40,077 bases of DNA. It comes from Ceratorhiza oryzae-sativae (Eukaryota; Basidiomycota; Agaricomycetes; Cantharellales; Ceratobasidiaceae). Both the position numbers and the translations under genes were made by a program. Location of the stretch: the NCBI GenBank assembly GCA_030998015.1, contig JARWMV010000130.1:1-40077 (forward strand), in the 5' to 3' direction. Shown piece by piece: positions 25,965 through 37,634 of this stretch. The notes under the pieces are model-generated. The model did no database searches. It saw nothing but the letters and a program-made list of their open reading frames with translations, and had not been told where the DNA came from. Positions within the stretch are counted from its first letter, which is position 1, and each line of letters opens with the position of its first letter.

Positions 25965-26301
25965 CAATAGAAAAAATTCTATTTCGACTGTACATTAAAC
26001 AATATATTTTATATTAAATATTACGATATAATAATATACTGCCCACCAGTGACCCAGTCTGTGGCAGTTAATGTAAATTGCCTTTCACTGAGTTCAATTG
26101 TAATTGATTTCTCAAAGAAGAAAATTTGTCCATTCCCTGACAGTCTTATAATTATAGCGGTACTAATTCTATAAAAATTTTAACTGTTTTTACTAGTGTC
26201 GCCAAAAGATAGTAACTCCCCCAACTCAGTACCCCCAAAGATGAAAAACTGCGCTTTGGCTGGATAAAAAGAGGGCCTTGTCGTATTAAATCCAACAGCC
26301 G
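25965..26301 (-). ncRNA. rnl/cox2 intron sequence (arm 2 copy)
   Basis: Mirror of 18924-19260. Confidence 0.45.
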
Positions 26302-26448
26302 AACCCAACTCGCGTACCCTTTTAATCGGCGAACAGCCGAACCCTTCCAAGCTTGTGCACCCGGAGGATAGGATGAGTCGACATCGAGGTGCCAAACAGT
26401 CCGGACAATATGTACTCTCGCGGACTATCAGCCTGTTATCCCTAGCGT
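26302..26448 (-). rRNA. rnl: rnl exon, peptidyl-transferase centre (arm 2 copy)
   Basis: Mirror of 18777-18923. Confidence 0.92.
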
Positions 26449-26741
26449 CATTTAGGATACGATCTTCGATCGTTAAAATTTTGATTAAATCAAAAATGGA
26501 CTATATCTTCAAACTAATTTTGTAAATCAATTCGAGCCATGTATAGTCTCTGAAGCCCAAGGTAATTTATTTATATTAAATTACCAACCAGGGCTTGCGG
26601 ATATTTCTTATATTGATTCGCATTATGAGTATGTTAATGAATACTAGCTACACAAAAGAATTTCCCCGCATATAATGGCTATTCACTGATCTATGCCAAG
26701 TGCACAGTTAATCTTTATTTGACATCACAAATAAAGAAAAC
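26449..26741 (-). ncRNA. Group I intron core of rnl intron (arm 2 copy)
   Basis: Mirror of 18484-18776. Confidence 0.85.
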
Positions 26742-26824
26742 CAGTGGTCACGCCTTTTCAATTCCCCTCTGGGGTGAGATTATTTAGCCACATACAATTT
26801 ATATTGAAGGGGGTTAGAATTATT

Positions 26825-26867
26825 ACCCCTGCCAAGACGTGCGCTAAAGCGCAGTTCTCTAGGCAGG
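26825..26867. repeat. Type 5 hairpin element (arm 2 copy)
   Basis: Mirror of 18358-18400. Confidence 0.75.
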
Positions 26868-27227
26868 GTTTAATATTGAGTTATCCCATTTGTCTTGAAT
26901 GTTGGATACAAAGATGTATGTTTCTACTACTAGATCTTTATCCAAAGCTCTACTTACTTTGTATCTAGATAACTCTAAACTTGAAGCACAAGATTTAACA
27001 CTAAGAAAAGGAGGAAACAATAATACATGAGCTGAGCTATATACAAACACACGTTTTCTCATGCCACTATTATTACTCATTTTCTGTAAAGATTCTGCTG
27101 TGAAAGCTTCTAAACCTTTAAGTCCTTTTCTGTGACTTGGTTTTCCAAGTTTAGCCTCACTCATTTTCGCCCTAGTCTCTGGTGACATTTTTATCCCTAA
27201 ATTACTGCCTGCTTTTTTAAGAATATT

Positions 27228-27614
27228 ACCCGTGCACGCCTGCGAACGCCTTGGCTTGCCAAGGCGGCCCTGGCGTGCGCGCGGCTCGCCGCGAACGCGG
27301 CCTCGTTAACAATGCCCACGGGTCGTTGACCCTCCGCTTTAGCGGCTGAAATCTTGGGTTACACCTAAGATTTTAGCCGATAGAGCGGGGGCCCGCGCGC
27401 GTTAGTTGCTGGTGGGACTTGTCCCACCAACCAACGTGAGCAATCGCAACCGTTTGCGATTGCTAGTGCGCGGCATAATATCGATATTTAGCCGCCGGCT
27501 GAAAATGACGAACGGTCGTCATTTTCTACGAGGGAATCTTTATGGGAGGTAGCCTGGACCATGAGACTCATGGTCAAGGCTACCTCATCTGAGGATTCCC
27601 TCTAACGCCGGCGG
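27228..27614. repeat. Composite type 2b + type 1 element (arm 2 copy)
   Basis: 27228-27392 is type 2b and 27393-27614 is type 1. Mirror of 17611-17997. Confidence 0.92.
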
Positions 27615-27864
27615 ATTCAGGCTCCAATAGATCGATATAGTACTGCTCTTTTTCCAGAAGTATTGATCTAGCTTCTGTAGATGTTAGTCCGTCTACATTA
27701 ACTACTTCCAATATTTCTAAAGTAAAGTTTATATAACCATATTTCAGAAGAGATCTGTACAAAATACTTTCTCCTCGTTTTAACTCTCTTAAAGATCGTT
27801 CAGAGTTAAAATACTCTTTAATTCGTCTATTAAGATCTATTGAAGAACCAACATAAGTTTTATT

Positions 27865-28029
27865 ACCCGTGCACGCCTGCGAACGCCTTGGCTTGCCAAG
27901 GCGGCCCTGGCGTGCGCGCGGCTCGCCGCGAACGCGGCCTCGTTAACAATGCCCACGGGTCGTTGACCCTCCGCTTTAGCGGCTGAAATCTTGGGTTACA
28001 CCTAAGATTTTAGCCGATAGAGCGGGGGC
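27865..28029 (-). repeat. Type 2b GC element (arm 2 copy)
   Basis: Mirror of 17196-17360; ATT flanks. Confidence 0.9.
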
Positions 28030-28445
28030 ATTATTCGAAGAATTAATCCATCTATAAATGCCGGATTTTCCATTTAGGGATTTTAATACATCAGAAGTAG
28101 AAACCTCGGCTAAATTAAATAGTTGAGTTTCAACCCCAGTGCTACTTGAGCTATATCTGACATGTTGAGTTGTTGAAAATTTTAATTTGATGTAAAACAT
28201 TATATATTTATTGAAAAGTGAAAACACGAGTTATTTTGTTCTGATTATTTTATATCTAAAACTCAAAACTGTCCCCAATTTTCGGAATCGAAATTTGGTT
28301 CATCTGCTGCTCGCATAAGCATAGCCCCCATATCTATTCGTGGTCTTATCAGACCTACTTTAGACTGAAGGTATAATATTCTATACAAAACGGCATGTTT
28401 CCTAGATAAAGATTGAATCTCTACCGAAAACTTCAGAACGATACT

Positions 28446-28617
28446 CCGCCGGCGTTAGAGGGAATCCTAAAGATTCCCTCGTAGAAAATGACGACCGTTC
28501 GTCATTTTCAGCCGGCGGCTAAATATCGATATTATGCCGCGCACTAGCAATCGCAAACGGTTGCGATTGCTCACGTTGGTTGGTGGGACAAGTCCCACCA
28601 GCAACTAACGCGCGCGG
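28446..28617 (-). repeat. Type 1 GC element (arm 2 copy)
   Basis: Mirror of 16608-16779. Confidence 0.9.
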
Positions 28618-28772
28618 AGTAAGCCTCGTAACTATGATTAGTTTCAAGCAAATGTGAAATTTGATATACAAAATCACAATACATGAATTACTATTTCTTT
28701 TATTTATCTTTTGTGCAACACTTGTTCATTTTAAATATCTCAACGGTGGCTAATTAATAATTGAAAATTTAT

Positions 28773-28990
28773 AACTTTTATCTATTGTGCGACGGCTATT
28801 CCATAATATACCGCCGGATCATTATGCCCTACTTTCGTATCTGGTTGACTTATGGGTCTCTCAGTTAAGCATGCTGGTCAAGCCAAAAGCTAACGCTAGA
28901 GTTAACAAGAGTTATACTTTATCTTTAAAAAGTTCCGTCGAACTCTTAGAGAATGTTTTAATATTCTCACGACTATCAAATATACTTAAT
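28773..28990 (-). rRNA. rnl: rnl exon, domain V 5' part (arm 2 copy)
   Basis: Mirror of 16235-16452. Confidence 0.85.
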
Positions 28991-29045
28991 TCATATTAAA
29001 TAATTTATTGTTGTATAGAATAACTATATCTTGAAAAACGATGAT

Positions 29046-29338
29046 TTATGTTATACCCAATTTGTAGTACATTGAAGGATGCAAATGTGGAAGTATTAAT
29101 TCTTTTAATCTGCTCAAAGATTCCTTTTTAATCCCTGCCAAGACGTGCGCTAAAGCGCAGTTGCCAGGCAGGGCCAGTAAATAGAATATTTATTATCTAA
29201 ATGTATTTTTTGCACAGTACAATTTAAGCCAAATTTATTAGTTAATAAATTCTTTAAATATTCTACTTCTGATAGAGTAAAATTATTAGTTGCTATTCTC
29301 ACACCATATTGTGTGTAACCTCCATCATCGCTTATAAG
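29046..29338 (-). pseudogene. LAGLIDADG C-terminal fragment (arm 2 copy)
   Basis: Mirror of 15887-16179, including the type 5 hairpin at 29132-29176. Confidence 0.75.
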
Positions 29339-29489
29339 CTACATAGAAGAAAAAGTACCCAGGATTTTCAGGGTAACCATAATATCATCCGGGCCTCGAA
29401 CAGCCTTCGACCTTCCAGAACTTAACATGACCTTCCTCTGGATCTAATGATCTGGAAGAGGGGTTTTATTCTATTTTAAAGAGATTTCA

Positions 29490-29643
29490 TACCCCCGCTT
29501 AGGGTCAACCAGCATTGTATTTATATATAAATACATGCTGTTGACCCGAGGGGTAATGGATATCGAGGCCGCGTTCGCGGCGAGCCGCGCGCACGCCAGG
29601 GCCGCCTTGGCTTAAGCCAAGGCGTTCGCAGGCGTGCACGGGT
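29490..29643 (+). repeat. Type 2a GC element (arm 2 copy)
   Basis: Mirror of 15583-15735, with the full C run. Confidence 0.9.
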
Positions 29644-29772
29644 CATATAAATTTTGGAAAATTTTTTTTGATTTTATGTATCTATGGATTGTAGGACAAC
29701 TTGTTTTTAGACTCATAGCAGCTTTTCTTATGGAACTATATTCTTTAATCTCATTTGTTTTAATATTAACAA

Positions 29773-30045
29773 CAACTGACCCCCAAACATGTGCAGCTAC
29801 GCTGCATTGTTTGGGGGGCAGTAGCCCCCCAATAATGTAATGGCCCTCCCAATACGTTGGCCCGTAGGGCCCAAAACCACCGTGAAGGTGTTTCCAAAAA
29901 CACCTTTACGGTGGTTTTGGGCCTTACAGGCTTGGTAACGCATTGGGAGGTCATTGTAATCATTGGGGGTAGCCCCCCAATAATGCAATGCAATCATTGG
30001 GGGGTAGCCCCCCAATAATGCATTGCAATCATTGGGGGTCAACTG
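29773..30045. repeat. Large DHE, four hairpins (arm 2 copy)
   Basis: Mirror of 15181-15453; CAACTG flanks. Confidence 0.9.
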
Positions 30046-30310
30046 TTTTTAGTGCAAGCCCTGTAAAATCGGAGCTTGAATTTGTAGTCCAAGCTTCTTG
30101 CACAGATATAGGCTCGACATAGCTGTTAGGCGTCAATCTTTTTAAACTTTCTATCTGATTGTTAAAAGAATTTGTTGTTTCCCCGGTTCTTAATATTCGT
30201 ACCCAAAATCTATTTCTGTAAAGGTCGGTAATACTACTTATTGATTTATCTCTAAGAGAATTATCCAGTTTGACTAAACTTTTAGTATCTAATTTTGTAG
30301 ATTCGCTAGC

Positions 30311-30482
30311 CCGCCGGCGTTAGAGGGAATCCTAAAGATTCCCTCGTAGAAAATGACGACCGTTCGTCATTTTCAGCCGGCGGCTAAATATCGATATTAT
30401 GCCGCGCACTAGCAATCGCAAACGGTTGCGATTGCTCACGTTGGTTGGTGGGACAAGTCCCACCAGCAACTAACGCGCGCGG
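30311..30482 (-). repeat. Type 1 GC element (arm 2 copy)
   Basis: Mirror of 14744-14915. Confidence 0.9.
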
Positions 30483-30773
30483 AGAATCAAAAGTTTGTGC
30501 AATTTTTGTATTATTATCGAATACAATTACTTTATAACCTTTTTCTAAATTAATTTTGGCCAGATGAGATTGAAGTAGTTCTAAAGTTTCCTTTGAAAAT
30601 TTTTTCCGTGGTACCGTTCTCATTTTTTCTAGAGTTTCTTCAGTGTGCTTATATCCTAATGAAGAATAAGCTTTTTTTAATATGTTGTACTCAGGGTTTA
30701 AAAAATCAATATAGTGTTGTTCTCGAGATACGACATCCTTTGAATCACAATATTCTAGTATGTCCAATTTAAA

Positions 30774-31033
30774 AACCGTCGCGCTGGGACCGCCCGAATG
30801 GATGCCCGTAGACCCCCAATGATGCAATTAGGGGCCACTTAAAATAGCAAAGCTATTTTAGAGGCCCCGTAATTGCTTCATTTGGGGGGTGGATGCCCCC
30901 CAAACAATGCAGCGTAGCTGCACATGTTTGGGGGGCACTAGGGCCCAAAACCAGACTCGGTCATCGCAGATGTCCGGCAGGGGTTAGTCAAAGACTAACC
31001 CGCTTACCGTCCCCAGCGCGGCCGGCTCGAGGG
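30774..31033. repeat. Type 4 GC element with DHE (arm 2 copy)
   Basis: Mirror of 14192-14451. Confidence 0.85.
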
Positions 31034-31332
31034 TTAGATAAACCATTTTTCAGTAAAGCAGAACTTATGATACTTTTGGATTTTGTAGTTATTTTTTGCA
31101 AAAGAATATTAGAAAAATAAGTTACAAATCTTTTAGCCAAGTTTGTTGAGCTTCCGATATATTTGAACCCTGTAAGATTATTTGTCAAACAGTAGATACC
31201 TGATTTTTGGTTATTTTCCAAGAAAATTTGTTTTTTTTGGTTTTGCAGATCAGAATAAGATACTCCGCTCCCTGGATCTCTAGAGATCCAGGAGGCGGGA
31301 TTAACAGTATTTAAATTATTTGTATTTTTCAT

Positions 31333-32011
31333 TGAAATTTTTGTAGAGTGAAAACACGAGTTATTTTGTAATTGAATATCCTATATTGCCTTACCTCGAC
31401 TGTGGACGCCTTTAGTCGACCACAGGCTCGGTCGCCGAGTCTGCGGTCGGGCATTCGCTAGACCACAGACGAGACAAGGATTCAGCCTTATAGGACTCAA
31501 AACTTTCCCCAAAATTCGGAATCCACGAAATTTTGGATCATCTGCTGCCCTGTTTTACCGTCTCGTGTCAACATAGTTGACCGGACGGTAAAACTGCCCA
31601 ACCCTGACAAAAACCCGGTTAGACCGGGGGACTATATCGAGTCCATGATTGCAATTCCAGGGTTGTTGAAATGTTTTAACCCTCGTCTATATAGATCTGG
31701 GCGACAAGTCGGCATGGGGTAATACTATTTCCACTTCAGAGACCTCAGAAAGAAACCTTTAGTAAAGGTTAGCCTCGTAACTAAGATTAGGTTCAATTAG
31801 CTTGGTATGGTTCCCCGTAAAGGGTCAATTACAAAAATTGGCCAACCCAGTAAAATTGAATTCCTATTTCTTTTATAACTTCCCTCATCACATAAAAATG
31901 GGATAATAAACCCCCACACTTCGGTCGTGTTCACATTTCTCTACTTTTGCAGAGTATCTTTGCAACAAGAGTAATTTTTAATTGACAACAGTACTCCTGT
32001 GTAACCCTGTC
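31333..32011 (-). other. 5' part of GIY-YIG intron (arm 2 copy)
   Basis: Mirror of 13214-13892; structured, no gene recognised. Confidence 0.5.
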
Positions 32012-32140
32012 GTCTACTGCCCCCCAAACATGTGCAGCTACGCTGCATTGTTTGAGGGGCATCCGCCCCCCAATAAGGTAATGGCCCCCCCCAATACGTT
32101 TGTGACGCATTGGGAGGCCATTGCCTTGTTGGGGGTCTAC
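32012..32140. repeat. DHE with nested hairpin (arm 2 copy)
   Basis: Mirror of 13085-13213. Confidence 0.85.
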
Positions 32141-32357
32141 AGGGAACCCGGCAATATGGTAGAACAATCGAGGCGGTTTATAAGTTCCAAAGACTCTGAA
32201 GATATTTACCTTTTTTACTTTTTCCCAAATAAGATTTTATACCAAAAAAATCATGTAAGACTTTAATTAAATTTTCATTATCTATTTTTGAGTAAAAACA
32301 AGTATTTAATACTAACTTTCCATTGTAAAAATGTCCATTCGTTTAGATCCAAATGGC

Positions 32358-32529
32358 CCGCCGGCGTTAGAGGGAATCTGAAAGATTCCCTCGTAGAAAA
32401 TGACGACCGTTCGTCATTTTCAGCCGGCGGCTAAATATCGATATTATGCCGCGCACTAGCAATCGCAAACGGTTGCGATTGCTCACGTTGGTTGGTGGGA
32501 CAAGTCCCACCAGCAACTAACGCGCGCGG
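32358..32529 (-). repeat. Type 1 GC element (arm 2 only, right parent)
   Basis: Tip AATCTGAAAGATT; flanks GGC / GCAGT. One of the two parents of the hybrid at 12696-12867. Confidence 0.92.
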
Positions 32530-32611
32530 GCAGTAATATAATTTTCTAGAGTTTGGGGTACTATTTTTTTCCCATTTTTGTAGAAAGATGAATATAACCA
32601 ATAAAGACTAC

Positions 32612-32783
32612 CCGCCGGCGTTAGAGGGAATCCTAAAGATTCCCTCGTAGAAAATGACGACCGTTCGTCATTTTCAGCCGGCGGCTAAATATCGATATTA
32701 TGCCGCGCACTAGCAATCGCAAACGGTTGCGATTGCTCACGTTGGTTGGTGGGACAAGTCCCACCAGCAACTAACGCGCGCGG
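32612..32783 (-). repeat. Type 1 GC element (arm 2 only, left parent)
   Basis: Tip AATCCTAAAGATT. Flanks GACTAC / AGTGTT give CTAG-like ACTAGT when joined. Confidence 0.92.
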
Positions 32784-33061
32784 AGTGTTAAATTCATAAC
32801 CGTAATATTCTCTATCAACACCTTTAATAGTTCTAATATATTTTCTAGGTTCAAGTTTGCTACAGTAGCCTCTAGCTAGAAAGAATTCGTATAAACTAAA
32901 TAAATAATCTTTATGTATTATACTTTGTTTAATTGAAAAACGAGGGGTTTATATGGCAAGCATTAGTATTAAACTCCATAGAGTTAAATGTTGCCAACCT
33001 TCCTGGCCTGAGTCCTGAAAACAGTAAATAGGAGGGGTTACTAAACTTGAAAATAAAAAAA

Positions 33062-33700
33062 TTAAAGACCTATTTTATAAAGCATTGATGGTGGAAGAAT
33101 GTCCTTTAACATATTTTGTAAAACTGGGAGTGATTTAGAGGAGATTTTAATTGCATAGCCACTATATTGTTTTTGAACGGTACATTTTAAACCGAATTTG
33201 CTAGTTAAAGCATCAGCTAAAAGTTTAACCTCTGACAATTTGAAACTATTTGTTGCTAATGTCAATGTTCGACCTTTTTTATCCAAACCTCCATCATCAG
33301 CTATCCAATAGCATATACCCAAAGGTGTTAAAAGATCCCCTATATTCGCAGGCACTTTTTTTACCCCATTAATATAAAATAGTTCGTATAGCTCGTTAAA
33401 GCAAGGTAAAGCAAAAGTAGAAAAACGTATTTTACCATGTTCTTTACCAGATCTTTTATCAAACACGTGGTAGATTAAAGGTTTCTGCGAACCATAAGAT
33501 TTAAATAATTCGTACAAGTGAAGAAGGTATTCTTTGTGAACAAGACCTTGTCCAAAACAACATCGAACACTTGTAGTTGAATTTGATCTTTTTTGCATAA
33601 AAAGGTCACCCAATATAAGACCGACAAGAATATCCTTCAATTGGTCAGTTAAACTAAATTGTAATCGTTCTGCTCTAGTTAAATAATTTTTTCTTTGCAT
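33062..33700 (-). CDS. LAGLIDADG homing endonuclease of X1 (arm 2 copy)
   Basis: Identical intact 212-residue protein to 11779-12417. Confidence 0.9.
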   Translation of the reverse strand: MQRKNYLTRAERLQFSLTDQLKDILVGLILGDLFMQKRSNSTTSVRCCFGQGLVHKEYLLHLYELFKSYGSQKPLIYHVFDKRSGKEHGKIRFSTFALPCFNELYELFYINGVKKVPANIGDLLTPLGICYWIADDGGLDKKGRTLTLATNSFKLSEVKLLADALTSKFGLKCTVQKQYSGYAIKISSKSLPVLQNMLKDILPPSMLYKIGL

Positions 33701-33998
33701 AAATGTTAATTAAGAATATTTATAAGACTTCCATTTTAAAGGTATATCATATTAAAGATTAATATAATCACATCCTCTATGAATATTAAACTTATGTATT
33801 TTTTTATTTCTTAAGGAAATTGTGTTTAAATATATTGAGAATACATAGCCTAATACCATAAGACGAAACCTAGGGCCTTTTCTTCAATTATTATAATTAG
33901 GGGAATACCTGGGGCATGGCTTCCAGTTGGAGACTAGTAGGAAGCCCAGGGGTAACTGGGCGCCCCACCCAACAGGGCGAATGCCATAATTCGATTCC

Positions 33999-34151
33999 AC
34001 AGTAGACCCCCAATGATTGCAATGGCCCTCCCAATACGTTGGCCCGTAGGGCCCGCCTTACAGGCTTGGTAACGCATTGGGAGGTCATTGCATTATTGGG
34101 GGGCTACTGCCCCCCAAACAATGCAGCGTAGCTGCACATGTTTGGGGGTCA
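33999..34151. repeat. DHE with nested hairpins (arm 2 copy)
   Basis: Mirror of 11328-11480. Its right part equals the window start (1-46). Confidence 0.9.
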
Positions 34152-34239
34152 GTAGTAATATATTAAGAAAAGGGTAAGGAAGTGGAGTATGGTTTAAAAT
34201 TATTTGTGAGGGTTAAATTTGTTAACCTCTTCTTTTATG

Positions 34240-34393
34240 ACCCGTGCACGCCTGCGAACGCCTTGGCTTAAGCCAAGGCGGCCCTGGCGTGCGCGCGGCT
34301 CGCCGCGAACGCGGCCTCGATATCCATTACCCCTCGGGTCAACAGCATGTATTTATATATAAATACAATGCTGGTTGACCCTAAGCGGGGGTA
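34240..34393 (-). repeat. Type 2a GC element (arm 2 copy)
   Basis: Mirror of 11086-11239. Confidence 0.9.
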
Positions 34394-34815
34394 TGAAATT
34401 TCCACAAAAATTAAACATACCATAAATTAGTACTCCTTCTTTAACTGAATAAATTTAGCAATAATTATACTTGACAGTATTAGATGTAGTCAATGAAATT
34501 AGTCAACATCTAACAGGTCCCTGATGCGGCATGTTAATGCTGCATCAGTATATTCGATTAGGCACCCCTGCGCTCCCGCCAATGTTTCACTGGCGGAAGC
34601 GCTGCCAACTCCTTCTCCGCTCCGATTTACTGCATAGCCGGCTCCAAGAAGTAGACCTATTAAAACTGCTATAACATCTTCGTTATGGGGACCTATACGG
34701 TTAACAGCTCTACATGAATTATGAAAAGATCTTTTTTGTGCTCTTAATCTATTTTGTTTATTCCCATTTTTTGAAAATTGAATAATTGTAGAATTATCAT
34801 TTCTATAAAAAAACT

Positions 34816-34928
34816 CCCGAGCGTAGATCGCGCCTTAGCGCGGCCCACGCTCGGGCAGCGCCTAACGATCGGGATGATTTCCGCATGTTTGGGGGGCAGT
34901 AGGGAAATCGACGCCCGATCGTTGGGGG
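34816..34928. repeat. Type 6 GC hairpin element (arm 2 copy)
   Basis: Mirror of 10551-10663. Confidence 0.75.
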
Positions 34929-35083
34929 AATAAAGAAATAAGAAAAAATCAAAACAACGGATTGACATATTCACAAATAATACTTACAATAAAAAATTTA
35001 ATAGTACATGATATATCATGTAATTGTAACAAGATTTTGTTTATTTTATTATTTATATTTGATTTTAGGCCAAATATTTGGTG

Positions 35084-35122
35084 ACCTGCTACTTTAATAG
35101 TCATAGTTGGTGAAATTACTTC
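35084..35122 (-). CDS. cox2: cox2 short internal exon (arm 2 copy)
   Basis: Same 13 codons as 10357-10395. Confidence 0.85.
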
Positions 35123-35820
35123 CGCACTAACTTAAGCACCCTGAATTGAATAAGACCTTATCTACACTAGACACTAAAGTGAATAGTTCCACTTCACACT
35201 TTTCCATTACCAAAGTGTTCGTAAGGTCAATAAGTCAGTAAGTACTACATCATGTTAGTTGGATTTTGTCTTAAATATTTTTTTGAACTACTCAATTAAA
35301 CACTACTTTAGCAGCATTGTATAATGTACATTATACATGCTGTCATAATCCTTATCTACCGTCTACTCAGTTGTATTTCCACCACCTGAGTAGCCATTTG
35401 GTAATTGCCCCCCCCCAACATGCTGTAAGGCATTGGGGGTCAATTGCTTTTTCTTTGACTATTATACCAGGTAAGGAATAGACTAAACATAGTAATGTAA
35501 AAAATATCTATTTACGTAAAATCTCTGAGGGGAAAATAGCCAAAAAAGGGAGGGGTTCAATTTTTTGGTCGTAGTTTACCCCTGCAAGTAATAATATAAC
35601 AATATTTTCAATTTTCACTTAAATAAATAAGTACGATAAATATTATTTTATTGTGTATTCACAATAAAGGCCTATGTCGCGGTGACACAGACCAATTATC
35701 TCCTTGCATACAGTAAATTTTAAGCTTGACTCAGTAAAATTTTAAAATGATAGTATTTATAATTATACTCTAAAATCTGGCAGGAGCAAATTGACCAAAA
35801 CATTCAAGTTAACCAAAAAC
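35123..35820 (-). other. 3' part of cox2 intron (arm 2 copy)
   Basis: Same as 9659-10356, including the hairpin at 35404-35445; no gene recognised. Confidence 0.5.
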
Positions 35821-36150
35821 CTATAAACCAAACTTGTAGTGCATGCTTGGATGCACATGAGGAATAACCAAAGATCTAAAAAGTGGCATAGATTTTGATT
35901 TTATGTAAATCATAGGTTTATTAGAATGGTTTTGCACTGAAACTGCTAAACCAAAATTATAGTGTAAAATGGCAGCCAATTTGTAAACTTCCTTATACTC
36001 GAAACCTTCAGTGTGAAGATAAAACCCAGAAACTGCGTTAGCACCATCATCAGCGGCCCAAAAAGCTAAAGCTCGAGGTGTTAATTCACTGATAATGTCG
36101 TCTTTTATTACTTTGACCCATTTGCCTTCTTCTTTAATGTAAAATAGGTC

Positions 36151-36322
36151 CCGCCGGCGTTAGAGGGAATCCTAAAGATTCCCTCGTAGAAAATGACGAC
36201 CGTTCGTCATTTTCAGCCGGCGGCTAAATATCGATATTATGCCGCGCACTAGCAATCGCAAACGGTTGCGATTGCTCACGTTGGTTGGTGGGACAAGTCC
36301 CACCAGCAACTAACGCGCGCGG
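36151..36322 (-). repeat. Type 1 GC element (arm 2 copy)
   Basis: Same as 2042-2213. Confidence 0.9.
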
Positions 36323-36610
36323 CATTAAAAAAAGAATAACTTCGCGTTCGTATTCTTAAATTGTAACAGAGAGTTTGGTTTCTTAGAGAAACCCCAAAGT
36401 CAGGCACTCTTTCACAAAGATGTGATAAATATGAAAATACAAACCAAACATATTCAAATCTTTGAATGGTTTGTGTGAATCTAAAACTAGGATTTTTAGA
36501 AGTGTGGGAGACAAACAATGTACCGTCACCGAGAAGGTGTCCGACTAATTGTTCTCTTGTTGGATAATCCAGTTTAGTTATATTTCTTGAATGAGGGTTG
36601 AGACGAATTC

Positions 36611-36738
36611 CTACTGCCCCCCAAACATGTGCAGCTACGCTGCATTGTTTGAGGGGCATCCGCCCCCCAATAAGGTAATGGCCCCCCCAATACGTTTGTG
36701 ACGCATTGGGAGGCCATTGCCTTGTTGGGGGTCTACTG
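36611..36738. repeat. DHE (arm 2 copy)
   Basis: Same as 2502-2629. Confidence 0.88.
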
Positions 36739-36871
36739 TGGAGTAAACAGGCCCGAACAGTGTAAGGCTTTTACAATCAGTCTGCATTTTTACTATAGAT
36801 TTGCCATTGGCGTCAATTGAAGCCACTAAGGTTACAGAGTAAAATAAAAATTCAACATGATACTGGTTATA

Positions 36872-36958
36872 ATCAAGCATGTATAATAATTTGAAACTAG
36901 GGAATGCGATAGCTATTAAAACTAAAGCCGGAGTAATAGTCCAGATTAACTCTATAAG
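36872..36958 (-). CDS. cox2: cox2 second-helix exon (arm 2 copy)
   Basis: Same 29 codons as 8521-8607. Confidence 0.9.
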
Positions 36959-37634
36959 CGTCTTTGCCCCAAGTTATCCATCCGACAACATTGTCGTGCT
37001 ATCTAGAAAAAACTAGGCAAGGGATCCCCCGGAAATTGTTAAAAACTTTTAACTGTCGCAGGGGCTTGCAAGATAGCAATTCATCTTTTGTTCTGGCAGT
37101 ATTAAAGCCATGCACAATACTTAATAAGTTGTTAAGCAAATACCGTGCATTTAATGGCCCGGCTAGAGTGCCAGGCCGGTTACCCAGTATTATAAATGTG
37201 GGTTAAACAAAAGGGAAAGTCGGGGTGATTTGATAGTTGGAAAAAACTTAAGGAACTTAGTGAAATTGATTGAGAGTTCACCCGGAACACCTGACGTTGT
37301 CCGGCAGACGCCCGGTCCAGTGACCACCTCCGCCGGCGTTAGAGGGAATCCTCAGATGAGGTAGCCTTGACCATGAGTCTCATGGTCCAGGCTACCTCCC
37401 ATGACGCCTTAGGTGTTGTCAATTAGAATAATTGCAACACCTAAGGGGTCAAGATTCCCTCGTAGAAAATGACGACCGTTCGTCATTTTCAGCCGGCGGC
37501 TAAATATCGATATTATGCCGCGCACTAGCAATCGCAAACGGTTGCGATTGCTCACGTTGGTTGGTGGGACAAGTCCCACCAGCAACTAACGCGCGCGGAG
37601 GTGGAACTGGTCATGGGTAAACAACAATCCCAGC
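36959..37634 (-). other. cox2 intron segment (arm 2 copy)
   Basis: Same as 7845-8520; no gene recognised. Confidence 0.5.
37330..37598 (-). repeat. Type 1 GC element with long tip (arm 2 copy)
   Basis: Same as 3221-3489. Confidence 0.9.

Larger units (their letters stand above)
26859..28201 (-). pseudogene. GIY-YIG gene of rnl intron (arm 2 copy)
   Basis: Mirror of 17024-18366 with the same three insertions. Confidence 0.8.
29471..31332 (-). pseudogene. GIY-YIG gene with four elements (arm 2 copy)
   Basis: Mirror of 13893-15754. This copy has six A's where arm 1 has seven (near 30630), so the central piece from LDILEYC through YKHTEETLEKMRTVPRKKF is one open frame. Arm 2 therefore looks like the ancestral reading. 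Confidence 0.82.
33046..34405 (-). other. Mobile intron X1 (arm 2 copy)
   Basis: Mirror of 11074-12433, with a 2a element at 34240-34393 and a DHE at 33999-34151. Confidence 0.6.
32175..34807 (-). pseudogene. Decayed LAGLIDADG gene, longer form (arm 2 copy)
   Basis: Mirror of 10672-13050, but retaining an extra 82-bp coding piece (32530-32611, LYWLYSSFYKNGKKIVPQTL) between two type 1 elements. With the element at 32358-32529 removed together with one GC, the frame reads ITAIWI and then meets TAA. The gene was therefore already dead before the arm 1 deletion. Confidence 0.75.
35821..36871 (-). pseudogene. LAGLIDADG gene of cox2 intron (arm 2 copy)
   Basis: Same as 8608-9658, broken by a type 1 element (36151-36322) and a DHE (36611-36738). 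Confidence 0.8.
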